DNA from: Arctopsyche grandis
Taxonomy: Eukaryota > Arthropoda > Insecta > Trichoptera > Hydropsychidae
Assembly: GCF_051622035.1 (NCBI RefSeq)
Contig: NC_135357.1
Coordinates: forward strand, 35,695,691-35,759,690
Reading direction: 5' to 3'
DNA length: 64,000 nt
In this document: positions 1 to 11,500 of the stretch, one piece after another
Position numbering within the stretch: the first letter of the stretch is position 1
Layout: the number at the start of each line of letters is the position of its first letter
Made by a program: the position numbers and the translations under genes
The notes under the pieces: model-generated
The model's input: only the letters and a program-made list of their open reading frames with translations
What the model was told of the DNA's origin: nothing
The model's database searches: none

Positions 1-686
1 TCCTTATAAAGGATAAGTTGCTCACCACGGCTTCCTTAATCCATTTATATATCTATTGTCTGGGCACGTACAGTTTTAAGTGTACGTAGGTTCTGAGAAT
101 TCTAGCCGGTACTTACTAAATACCGTTCGGTCTAATCCAGGGTCTATTATCCACCCTTGAATGCACTTAGACAAGGCCAAGTCGCTTCACAGCATTTATT
201 GAAGGTTTCAGAAGGTCCAGTACTGGCTCCAGAGTAATCTAATATGGCATATGTACCTCCTTATAAAGGATAAGTTGCTCACCACGGCTTCCTTGATCCA
301 TTTATGTATCTATTGACTGGGCACGTACAGTTTTAAGTGTACGTGGGTTCCGAGAATTCTAACAGGTACTTACTAAATACCGTTCGGTCTAATCCAGGGT
401 CTATTATCCACCCTTGAATGCACTTAGACAAGGCCAAGTCGCTTCACAGCATTTATTGAAGGTTTCAGGAGGTCCAGTGCTTGCTCCAAAGTAATCTGGT
501 ATGGCATATGTACCTCCTTATAAAGGATAAGTTGCTCATCACGGCTTCCTTGATCCATTTATGTATCTACTGTCTGGAGCATGTACAGTTTTAAGTGTAC
601 GTGAGTTCCGAGAATTCTAGCAGTTACTTACTGATTACCGTTTGGTCTAATCCAGAGTCTATTGTTCACCTTTGAATGCACTTAGA
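1..686. repeat. 257-bp tandem repeat array, about 2.7 copies
   Basis: Units start at 1, 258 and 515 with the same word (tccttataaagg), giving a period of exactly 257 bp. The copies differ by scattered substitutions only. The third copy runs to about 680 and then continues into sequence that ends in cacttttatat near 733. The same end region recurs at 9665-9773, so the array is probably the internal repeat or end of a dispersed element. It lies in what must be an intron of the UBE2C gene, directly upstream of its last exon. Confidence 0.9.
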
Positions 687-839
687 CAACGGATACTCTC
701 TCCCGTGTTCCCACGTTGCACTTTTATATGAAAATAGACTTATTTGTATTATTTATCTTTTCCGATATGTCCCTGTTTTTACTTTTTTCATGTATATGTG
801 TGTGTTTCAAATGCTTAATGTTCCGACGTGGTGTTTCAG

Positions 840-1269
840 ATTACAGAAGGAACTGATGGAGCTGATGCGGGCGGCAGATAAAGGCATATCGGCGTTTCCG
901 GAGGGCGAGAACCTGTTCAAGTGGATCGGGACGATAACGGGGGCGGCGGAGACGGTGTACGCCGGCCACACATACAAGCTCTCGATGGAGTTCCCCAACT
1001 CGTACCCCTACTCGGCGCCCGTCGTCAAGTTCCTCACGCCGTGCTTTCACCCCAACGTAGACCTCAGCGGCATGATATGCCTGGACATCCTCAAGGACAA
1101 GTGGTCGGCGCTGTACGACGTTCGGACGATACTCATCTCCATCCAGAGCCTGCTCGCCGAGCCGAACGTCGACAGCCCGCTGAACACGCAGGCGTCCGAG
1201 TTGTGGGCGAACCAGATCGAATACAAACGATACCTAGACGACCACTATGCGAAGCATAAAGACTTATAG
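840..1269 (+). CDS. UBE2C: Ubiquitin-conjugating enzyme E2 C (UBE2C/vihar), last exon
   Basis: This exon encodes nearly the whole UBC fold of the E2 enzyme that works with the anaphase-promoting complex to ubiquitinate mitotic cyclins and securin. The acceptor AG is at 838-839 after a pyrimidine-rich stretch (gtgtttcag). The exon begins with the third base of a split Arg codon, followed by LQKELMELM, which aligns with the family's RLQQELM start. Visible hallmarks are the HPNVD motif, the active-site Cys in MICLDIL (codon 1078-1080), and the C-terminal helices with [11 protein letters not shown]. The stop is at 1267-1269 and AATAAA-type signals follow near 1297. The N-terminal extension and first exon or exons are not present and must lie left of the window. 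An ATG at 676 opens the same frame but lies in intron sequence. The exon is much more GC-rich than its surroundings. Confidence 0.93.
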
Positions 1270-2030
1270 ACAACATCAAAAAAATATTAAAATCGATAAA
1301 TAAACTTTTTATTAATTAAATAATGTATACATATATTATATATAAATGAATAAATGAACGCTGTATTAGTCGACAATATTATATCAGAACAAAAAAAAGA
1401 AGAAAAAAAAGGCGTCAGAACAGATGCGATGCGAAAAAATGAAAAATGCAACGGATACTATTATTATAATTATTATATAAATATATATACACACACGCAC
1501 ACGTGTGCAAGTCTTTTTTCACGTATTTTTCTTCACACACTTATTATGATTTTGTACAAATATGATTTTTATATGTGTTGCATGTATTTTCTTTTTTTTT
1601 CTTCGTATTACTCTTTGTATGTGTATTTTTTATTTTATTTTCACTTATCAACTTTTCTTTCCACACATGTGACTAATATTATATAATGCTTTTTGTAATG
1701 AATTACTAATGTATGGTATTTTCTGTTAAAGAGACGTAAAAACGAACATGGTCAGATTGAACATCCTGCAATATATATTTTTATTTATTACAAAGAATTA
1801 AAAACAAAAACGTGTCGTTTGATTTATTATATTAATAATACAAAAAAAAAACAATTTCATGCCTGAACAATTCCATAAACACAAGCCTCTTGATATATTT
1901 TATATATACAAACACGACGGAAGAGTTTAAACTTATAGACTGAAATTTGATAGAACGATTACACATGTATTTACGAAGGAACTGTATTCGTTTGGTCAGT
2001 AAATAGTTATATTATCGGTTACCAGGTTCA

Positions 2031-2707
2031 ACCTTTTGAGTGCTGATGTCTTTTCTGTTGAAATTTCCAACTAGAATTATCTAGAAATCCAATAGAAAGC
2101 AGGTATAATCCAAACAACTACTGCAGCAGATTTCGAGTTTTGTTAATATATAATCTGATATATCTTGCAACAGTATAAAATAAACAAAAAGTCTATTAAT
2201 CAATGTAGGGTTGGAATTGAACGAAAGGCTGATGTATGGGCTATGGCTGGGAAAGAGTATGTTACGACTGATTGTGAGAACGGGCAGAGATATAACGGTT
2301 AGTCGCAGTTGGACCTGTGCTCCGCGCGGTTGGTCTTAATAGACAACACGGCTGAAAACGCACATGTTTGATATTCACCTCAACCGCGGTCCTGAACAGC
2401 GTCATCGGCCAGGAATCCCTACCACGTGAATTGTTAAAATGTAACGCTCACAATCTAAATGCCAAGCCACAATCTGAAATACTCGTCAGTTAGGGATTTC
2501 CATCGGGTAATTCTGCTATGGTTATAAATTCAGAAGTTCCGGTGTAAACGAGTCTTTATAAACATTGACACGGATTACACGAGCCATGTTCAATGCCACC
2601 TGGAAAGGCTTAGTGGGTAATATTCTTGTTTACTTTGTACATGCTCAATATACAACGCACATTGGCGTTTTTCAGGCCCATGGACTTGTTGGCCGGCATT
2701 CAAAGGG
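2031..2707 (-). mobile_element. piggyBac-like MITE, family A, copy 1 (with internal insertion)
   Basis: This segment is the reverse complement of the element at 32049-32607, with recognisable identity along its length. The right end reads CAAAGGG followed by TTAA (2708-2711). The left end is decayed (TTCA for TTAA, then ACCTTTTGAG). TTAA flanks with CCCTTTG ends are the hallmark of piggyBac-type non-autonomous elements. Relative to the other copy, about 220 bp (roughly 2205-2430) of unrelated, more GC-rich sequence replaces about 30 bp in the middle. Confidence 0.8.
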
Positions 2708-3525
2708 TTAAAACTGACCATTCATATTTATCTACATTCACTATTATGACTAAACCTTCGTAAAAGTTACTGACCACTTTAATCAGTTGCCTTTGCAAAG
2801 GCTCTAAACTGCACACCATTGGTCAATTCCGTCTTCTGATAAACCCAAAAACGTCTCGGGACAATTAGTTCATTAAAAAATAATTTATTCGATAGTCTTA
2901 AATCCCGAGCAACACTTTCTGTATAGCGAAAGCGCATGTTTTCAATGTCTATGAAACATGTTCGACTTTTGAATTAGATTCGATCTTTTTGATATGGAGG
3001 CATATATAAATAAAATGATATAATAGTTCATTCGTAATAATAGTTGGCCACTCAGTGGTGTGGGCGGTCTTGCGAACTTCTTATTATATTATACAAAATT
3101 TCAGTCTTTAAATTTAACTAGCGGCAACGTTACAGTCGTCGGCCACACAAACTAAAACATTTAACATATTGCTATCAATGAAAATCCACCGGCCAACAAC
3201 TATCGTTCGCCTTAACGTCGTCGAAACTGAAACAGCCGGTTTTAAACCGTCGAAATACTGATTGGAAGACGACTTACACTATCTAAAGACGCAGAATTGA
3301 TACAGAAGCGACCCTGAGACGTTCGACTTTACAATTTCTGTTATTAAGTGAATAAAAACAATTACTAAAACTAATATAATATAATATATGTACGATTAAA
3401 TATATCACCTGTACAAAAAAAATTAGACTAGAAGTACATTTTACAATAAATTATTAATAATGGAAAGTGTGAACGGCGTGCAGATTTTCGACGTACGGCT
3501 CGTTTCTTTTTCGAAATTCGTATAA

Positions 3526-3935
3526 CCAGCAGCGTGGACTATTGGTTAGCATACATATATGCTCTCGAACACAATAGTCATGGGTTCCAGTCCCACTGGT
3601 TGCTACTCGGCAGACCTTGATTTATGATTCAGTTTGCCAATTTTCATTGAAACGGTTCCATTTCATTGAAATTTATTGACCGTCAGCGTATGTTTTCGAA
3701 CACAGTGGTCACGGGTTCGACTCCCACTGGTTGTTGCTGGCTAGATCTTGGTTTATGACTCCAGGTCGATCGTTTCCTATCAGAGTTTGCCAAGTCATCT
3801 GATTTTCATTGAAACGGTCCCAACAAATTGGCAACCTTTACCCATTTCTCGCAATTGTCAAGTATTCAGCATCTCGAATTTCGCTGATTTGTATAAAAAT
3901 GCTGCAAACTAGTCCATAAATGCCTCACAAATTAC
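3526..3935 (+). mobile_element. tRNA-derived SINE with two head units
   Basis: It starts with ccagcagcgtggactattgg and an A-box-like word, then a B-box-like gggttccagtccc. A second head follows, with its B box gggttcgactccc near 3715. The family's central domain comes next (tttatgactccaggtcgatc, then cagagtttgccaa and gaaacggt). The duplicated head and internal region make this copy dimeric. Related copies are at 9780, 10051 (minus), 13081, 49156, 50456 and 52742 (minus). Confidence 0.8.
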
Positions 3936-4959
3936 AAGTTTTTCAGCATCACGATATTTGACCATTGAGAAAAATACTTTGTATCTTAAAAATAATGTTT
4001 GTGCATTATTTTTATTGTGCATCGAATAAAATATTTTGGCATTATAAAGTGACCATTAAAAAATATGAAACGATCATTCGAAAAAACAGATTTTAGCTTT
4101 AGAATAGATACAAAAAGTGACAACGTTGCAATCTTCCGCTATTGACAACTGTCGACTGTCAAAAGTGTTTACTTTTGTTTACGTATTACGTGTGAATATG
4201 AATCATGATGTCAGGTCGTAAAGTCGAAGGTTGCAAGCCGAAGAGCAAAAAAGAAGAATTCCAGTAGAGAGAAGCGTCGGTCGTTGTCGGTTCGTATTTT
4301 GGTATTCGCGACGTTGCCTATACATTTCATGGTAATTGGACTATTCGTCACATTGGGGTGGTCACAAAGACAATTTTTGCCATGAAAATCGCGAATACAC
4401 AATATTTGGCACTCAAGTTCTCGTTACTATGATAGTTATCGTTAGTATGATGGACTTTTCGGCTGCCAGATGTTCCGTTATAGAGATTTTAGTGACGTCG
4501 TGACGAGTAATTTGTGACCAGTAATCACCGAACCACATTTCATCTGCCATTTTAATGCACATTTCATCCACTTTTTAAGTAGCAAATATTTTTTTCAACG
4601 ATCAAAACAAAATTTCTAATGCAATCCGTATCTGTCATTTATATAGCGTGCTTTTTCCAGGAATTGGGGCGGTTTGGCTCGATTTACAAAGTGCAAAAAA
4701 AAGGTTCAGCAAACCTTTAACAATGCATTTACAACAATTGAACAATGAACGGCGCGCTCTGGGTCCGCTCTTTACTCATTTAGAAATGCACACACCTTTT
4801 TTTTTAATGTACAAATTTTTTTTAAATGCACATTTATTTTATAAAATGGACTTTTAAATTGTTCCCTACAAAAAATGTAAGTTTACCAAAAGAAAAAAAA
4901 ATTATCCATACATGTCTCGATGATGCTTTGTTAAAACTATTCTAAAAATTGTATATCGA

Positions 4960-5035
4960 TGTTTGTAAGTGGCTATAAAGGCGCATTGGAGTTTACCTGT
5001 TAGGCCTACCTGGAATATATGTATATAGGAATGAT
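4960..5035 (+). mobile_element. SINE 3' tail fragment
   Basis: It contains gcgcattggagtttacctgt flanked by aaggc and ggcct, matching the hairpin tail of the SINE at 49156. Only the 3' end is recognisable. The head and central domain are missing. Confidence 0.55.
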
Positions 5036-5508
5036 TTTTAAACGAGCCGAGCCGTATGTGTGGTCGGCCAAACTGCTAGGGATAAAGTGTGTTCGGTATG
5101 CATGGGAGTGACCGGATGCTTGTTGTTATGGTCACTTGTTGGAGAACAAGCCCGACGACATGGTTATAATAAATAGTTCTGACTGAATCTGCGCTTTTCA
5201 CTTGGAATCCTTCACATCCGGATCCTATATGTATGTAAAAAAAAAAAAAAAAAAACATGAAACGGGACGGATTCCACGCGCCGTTCGATATTGAATTTGT
5301 CGTGAAACGAACCGTACGTGCCAAAACGCGCTTATTAAAGCTTTTACAAATATTTGTGAATGTTTAAAACGTAAGCTAACCATACGAGTCATATAAAATG
5401 AGCTTCGGTAGATACATTTCAACGACACGTACAGATAAATCTAGTGCATCGTTGAAACACACCAATGTAAGCAAACTTACAGCCCGATTAGGTCTATCTA
5501 CGTCTGGT

Positions 5509-8500
5509 TTACGCCTTGACGATGACGAGGAGGACGAGCAGGATCGTGACGGTCATGCCCAATATGAATATACAGTGCATCTTTCGGTTCTTCCTTTGGT
5601 AACTGTCGGCCTTTTGCAACTGCTTGTAGCCGTCGTACACGCTCACTTGAGTCTGTTCAATGTTGTAGTCGATGCGGTCGAGCACGGTGCCCTGGTCGCG
5701 CACCATGTGCGCCAGATCCTTGAATATATCGTTCAGTTCCACTATCGACGTCACTATCTTGTTCACTTCCTGCTCCCGGTGCAGCGACAGCTCCGTGTTG
5801 TCCCGCTCGTACGCCAGCAGCTGCTGCTGGCTCATCCGCTGGTTGGCCGGCTTCTGGAACACCTCGTCTATGTCCTGCTCCTCCTCCTCTGCGAAGAACG
5901 CGCTCGAGTTCACGTTGTTCTTCGGCTGCTGAGCGCTCGACGAGCTGCCCGCCCTGTGCGTATAGCCCGCGGTGAACTTTGTCATCGTGACGTCGGCCAC
6001 GTCCAAGTCGTCGAAATTCGGCAGCTCGAAAAAGGCGTTCGCTCTATTCTCTCTGGACGTGAGAGACTTTAGGTAACTGCTCTGCGAAGTGCGGAAGCTC
6101 AGACTGAGGTCTTGGAGAGTCATCACTAGTGATGATAAGACGTTGCATGTGAGACGTTGCTCTAGTGGAGATCCTGAAATTTAAAGGTGGTTGAATTATT
6201 TTCACATTGAGAGTGTTTGATGGTGGAAAATGAAATTTGTTTTTATTTCATTATATAGTTTTGTGCGCGTTGATTTTGTGGCGGCTCGCTTATACGACAT
6301 GGTCGAGTTTGGTTGCCTTCCTGCGAGTGGGAACCAACTCGGCTGGGTTCGGAGAGCCACTACTCACTCTGCCTTTAGCTGTCATATAATAAACACGTGC
6401 ATTAACATGCCAGTCGTCTCATTCGTTCATCCTCCATAACTGGTGACCCCCGACATCGAGCCACGCAGCCTCGATCAATTTCAACATGCCGCTCATCCCT
6501 GCCTCGCCGAGCCAGGCGGGAAAGCTACCCGCCGCGCCGCCATCGCCATCGACACAGCACGTCGCGGCCCGCGGGTGACAATAAACGAGCAGACACGGCT
6601 ACCTACCTACCTACCGACTGGAGTCCAGCCACAACGTCGATGACAGGTGCTTAAAAAAATGGGGGAGCGAATGAGACGACGATCTTGACAGCTGGATGTG
6701 GAGTCATGCGCGATCCAGTACACATAGAACGGTCATCCAGCACCACAAGATTCATCACACACCACCTCAGCACCATCATCATCATCAAGGCCCCGTCCGT
6801 CCCCACGAGCGTCGTCACGCCGAGACGGGCGGTAGCGCTACAACACCTCCACGAGCCACAACGACTCACGGTCCAGCTCGGAGTATCATCAACCACATCG
6901 ATGCCCCTGCCGCCCCACCAACCGACATCAGCCTCGGAAGAGCGGCACCGGCGCAGCATAGCATCGGCGCGACCATCGGACGACCCACCGTCCTGCTCGC
7001 GACGTCACCGCCCTCGAATGTACCGACCATTCAGGGCGGTACACCTACACAATGACCCACGTCAACAATTTTTTTCTCCCCACTCAATAATTTTTTTTCT
7101 CTTTGTGTAACAATAATTTTTTTATTTTGTAAAATTTGTTTCTTTGTAATTTTGGTATCGCTGATGCTGGGGGGGGGAGTGATATGGCGGCTCGCTTATA
7201 CGACATGGTCGAGTTTGGTTGCCTTCCTGCGAGTGGGAACAAACTCGGCTGGGTTCGGAGAGCCACTACTCACTCTGCCTTTAGCTGTCATATAATAAAC
7301 ACGTGCATTAACATGCCAGTCGTCTCATTCGTTCATCCTCCATAATTTCAACGGGTGGCTTCGGAAAGGAATTGATACACGAATTAAAATAAAGTTATGT
7401 GGAAATCTCGTCACCGCAATCGAAACATCTATTGCGACGGAGAATACATTTTTCACGCTCAACCATTGACGCCACATATTCGAGAAACTTCCACCCCAAA
7501 AAATCAAGCAGAACGACGCGAAGTCGAAGAACACCTGCATCCATTAAAGTGCACAAATAACAACTACATTGTAGCCCATTGAACAAACATCCAGACGCAC
7601 TGGAACAACGGGCGATAAAAACTAAATCGAGTGGAACGACGCCACATATTCGAGAATATTCCACCCCAAACAACGAAACCACATTCCTCGCATAACTTGC
7701 ACACGTAAACACCACCTGCGGTTCTCAGAATCAATCGCCAGTAAAGTCACGTGGACCCCCAAAAACAATATAAAAGGAGATCCAACCCAGACAACTTCAG
7801 TAGTTGTTGAAACCGTTATAGACGGCTTCGACCACAACATGTCTACTGGAGCAATCTTCCTAGACATTTCCAAAGCTTTCGATAAAGTCTGGCACTCTGG
7901 CCTCCTTTACAAAATGATTGCTGCCAACATCACCCCCCACTCAATACGATCCATCGCATCCTTCCTAAGAGAAAGGAGATTTCAGGTCAAACTCAAGGAC
8001 CGCATTTCAACTCAGCGAGGCATCTCCGCTGGCGTACCCCAAGGCTCCATCCTCGGCCCCACGCTATTCAACCTTTACACACACGACATACCCACTCCTA
8101 CACATAGGTACACAAACATCGCACAGTACGCCGATGACACGGCCATCTTAGCGAGCTCCGTCGGCCCCAAGGGAGTCTCACTCGCCCTCCAGAAGTACTC
8201 GGACCAACTGGTAGCGTGGTACGATAAATGGCTGATGAAAATCAACCCGGATAAAAGTCAGGCAATATTCTTCTCCAGACGCAAAAAACGGTGCAAACCA
8301 GCCAAGCCAGTCATTATAAACGACCAACCAGTCAACTGGACCACGTCTACCCGCTACCTGGGGGTAATAATCGACCGCAAATTAACCTGGAGACCCCACA
8401 TCAGTAACGCGGTGCGCAGAGCTAGGGCAGTTGCGTCAAAGCTTTACCCACTATGCAAACCCAACAGCAAGCTCTCGCTTAAAAACAAGTGCTTGCTGTA

Positions 8501-11500
8501 TAAATCTATCATCCGCCCACAAATCACGTACGCGAGCCCCGTGTGGGCTCACACTACCATCTCCAACACATCCATACTCAAACTACAGACAGTTCAAAAC
8601 AAATTCTTGCGTGCCGCGGGCAACTACGACTGGTACACAAGAAACACTATAATTCACAATGACCTAAACATTGACCACCTTGACAAACACGTACACAAAC
8701 TTGCCGTGAACTACTTCAAGTCTCTCGGCAAAATAGACAATCCCCTGATCAATTCCCTCAGTGAGACCAAACTCACGATCAATCAAAGGCCCATCGACAT
8801 CTTGAAGATGGGTATAGGCTAAACTAGGATAGATAGAATTAATCTGTAAATATATATTATGACAACAGTAACCATAAGTTAAGTTAACCAAACCACTAAC
8901 ATAATACTATAGCCTCTAAATATAAAACTAACCATACTAACCGTAACAGTATCCCATAGTTAATGCACTAACCTATGCTTAGTGTTCTAGCCATCCAAAT
9001 CAGCAATGCGAGCAGCCGCCAGCCCGCACCACAACATCACCGCGAATCGGATCCCAGATAATTCGCTAGATCGATAGGCATGGAGTAAACTCCATGGAAC
9101 TATCTATAAAAATATTACCCACTACTACTACAACTTCAGTCGACACACAGCAGCAGACCAGTCAACACACAGCAGCAGACTATGCTACATTGACAGCCAG
9201 TCAAGCTCCAACAGCCACCACGAGTGAACAACAACCAGTCAGACTTCAGCAACCACCACGACACCAGTCGACATCCAGCATCTGACCAGCTACCACTACA
9301 CTACCCTACAATGGAAGAACGCTTGCAACCCAGCCGGATCTAGAGAAACGACACATTACAGATCCAGCAGCCGCACGACACCAGTCAGCAGCCAATAGCC
9401 GCTTCGAGAAACTTCCTCAAATATTCTAAAACACTTGTACAATATTTAGGCAAACAATAAAACAACTTAAAACAAGCACAACAGTGTTTCGTTAGGCTGG
9501 GATACGGTCAACACTTCCTACCCCGCCTACAGTTATATCATCATATCTATCTATATATAATATGTGTGGTATAGAACCTGACAGATGACGCTATTCGGGA
9601 CCATGGTTGGGATGTGGCGGTTGAGATGAAGACCAAACATGTGCTTTTTCAGTCATGTTGTTTATTACGAGTACTGAGTACTGATCGGTCTAATACAGGG
9701 GTCTATTATCCACCCTTGAATGCACTTGGACAACGGATACTCTCTCCCGTGTTCCCATGTTACACTTTTATATCCAGAACCAGCAGAATTGACTAGTGGT
9801 TAGCAAATAATACTTTGAACAAAGTGGTCACAGGTTCTAATCCCACTGGTTTATGCTGTTCAGACCAGGATTTGTGACTCCAGCTCAATCGTTTCCCATC
9901 AGAGTTAGCCAATTTATCTGATTTTCATTGAAACGGTTCCAACAAATTGGTAACCTTAACCATTTTCTTGCAAATCTCTAATTTTCAACAATCTCAAATT
10001 TCGCCGAATTGTATAAAATGCTGCAAAATTACAAATTAGGCCATATATGTCTGTGTGGATGTTAATTAATATGTATTTACTTTGTATAATAATACTTGTA
10101 TCAAATGTACAATGTTTTAAAAATTCAGGCTTGCTGAAAACTCGAGATTTGCGAGAAAATGGGTAAGGTTGCCAATTTGTTGACACCGTTTCAATGAAAA
10201 TCAGATAAATAGCCAAACTCTGATAGGAAACGATCGACCTGGAGTCACAAATCCAAGATCTGGCCAGCAGAAACCAATGGGATTTGAACCCGTGACCACT
10301 TTGCTCAAAGCATTATATGCTAACCACTAGTCTATTCTGCTGGCTATAATATCGAAAGATAAAATCTTCTATATATACTGTTTACTAGCAAAGTTTCCTC
10401 TAGGCCAGGGTTTCCCAAACTATTTTCCGCGACAATTTGGAATGGTTTTGTAACGTACGCCCCCGCAGCCGAAGGAGTGGGGGGAAACTACCCCCGCCCT
10501 CGGATGCTGGGGAGTGGGAGAAAGTACCGCTACTTTCTCAGCTATAAAAGAAGCGCCCTTTCCTTCGGAAGGCCAGTCGGACCACAGCTTTCTCTGAGAA
10601 CTGTCGTTTCCTTTAGACTCCCATCTCTGCTGGTCTTTCCCTGTTCAGTCAAAGCCACCCACTTCACCCCACGTTACAGTTTTATAAATTTTAAAGTAGA
10701 TGAAGTGTTTTTTTAGAAAACCTACAAAACTTGAAAACAACTCGTTTGCAAAATTTTCTAAACACTAGTAAGGACGATTCCTGGACTCAAAATCATCAGT
10801 CATTAAGTGCTTTATTTATTCATATTATGTTTATATAATACGATAGTTTTATATTAAAAAATTATTACTAAATAAATAATGTGTTTTAATAACATTTTAT
10901 TAAATTTTTACTAGTAAGAATTAAAAAGTCTTCCGTTTAAATTTCCGGGTTTGTGAAGTGTTCCATTGCAGAAAAAGTTTGGGAAACCCTGCTTTAGGCT
11001 AAGAGACAGCGCTGTCTCTGAGCAATTAGTGCCATCTATTGAAAATGTATTTAATTAATTAATTTTTCTATTGGTGTTTTATATTGCTTATAATATGTAG
11101 GTATAGTACGTAATTTTTACCTTTTTTTCATATTAAATTAAATATATTTAAAAGGTATTTGAAAAAAATTCGATACCGTGTCGAGATTGTTCTTTGATCG
11201 ATTGCGCAATACGATGAGCCGTAGCAAAATGTCTTGATATCTCCGACGTGAGACGGCCAGCCTGCTGTTCCTCGACGCAACTATCATCGAGTGTCGGCCT
11301 TTGTAAATGCCTATCATGCACTTGTTGCAGTTCCGTTAACTTTGTACGAAGCCTGAAACGAATCAAAACACGATATTAGCATAACATCAACTGATACTAA
11401 TTTTCATCATAGTGAAATAATATAAAAAAAAACCTAGATATGATATATTGCGCTTCTTCTAATGAGTCCGCCCACGCAGGCGGTAAACAAACTCCGTTGC

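Larger units (their letters stand above)
1270..5508. other. Intergenic spacer between convergent UBE2C and Syx16
   Basis: No gene is supported here. The stretch is AT-rich. It holds a MITE copy at 2031-2707, a SINE at 3526-3935, a SINE tail fragment near 4960-5035, and near 4480-4545 a short end of the repeat family seen at 34135-34395 (shared word agtaatcaccgaacc). From 2710 to 3520 and from 3940 to 4480 I see nothing recognisable beyond simple AT-rich sequence. Confidence 0.7.
10345..11150. repeat. Dispersed repeat, interrupted by a hAT-type MITE
   Basis: The flanks (10345-10405 and 10992-11150) together match 57860-58062, with shared words such as tctatatatactgttt, gtttcctctagg and taattaatttttctattggt. 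The second copy lacks the 586-bp element at 10406-10991, so it shows the uninterrupted form. Confidence 0.75.

Noticed and set aside
676-839. In-frame N-terminal extension of the UBE2C exon from the ATG at 676
   Set aside because: The sequence before 840 is the end of a repeat and a pyrimidine-rich acceptor. The residues do not match the UBE2C family.
4205-4270. Possible first exon starting ATGTCAGGTCGTAAAGTC
   Set aside because: It has only about 19 codons before a stop, no clear donor and no recognisable partner exon downstream.
5398-6072. Plus-strand open frame of 224 codons opposite the Syx16 last exon
   Set aside because: It is the antisense shadow of the GC-rich SNARE exon and has no family likeness.
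6696-7055. His/Pro-rich 119-codon frame in the miniature LTR element
   Set aside because: It has low complexity, no gag-like features and a competing frame of similar length. Not supported as a gene.
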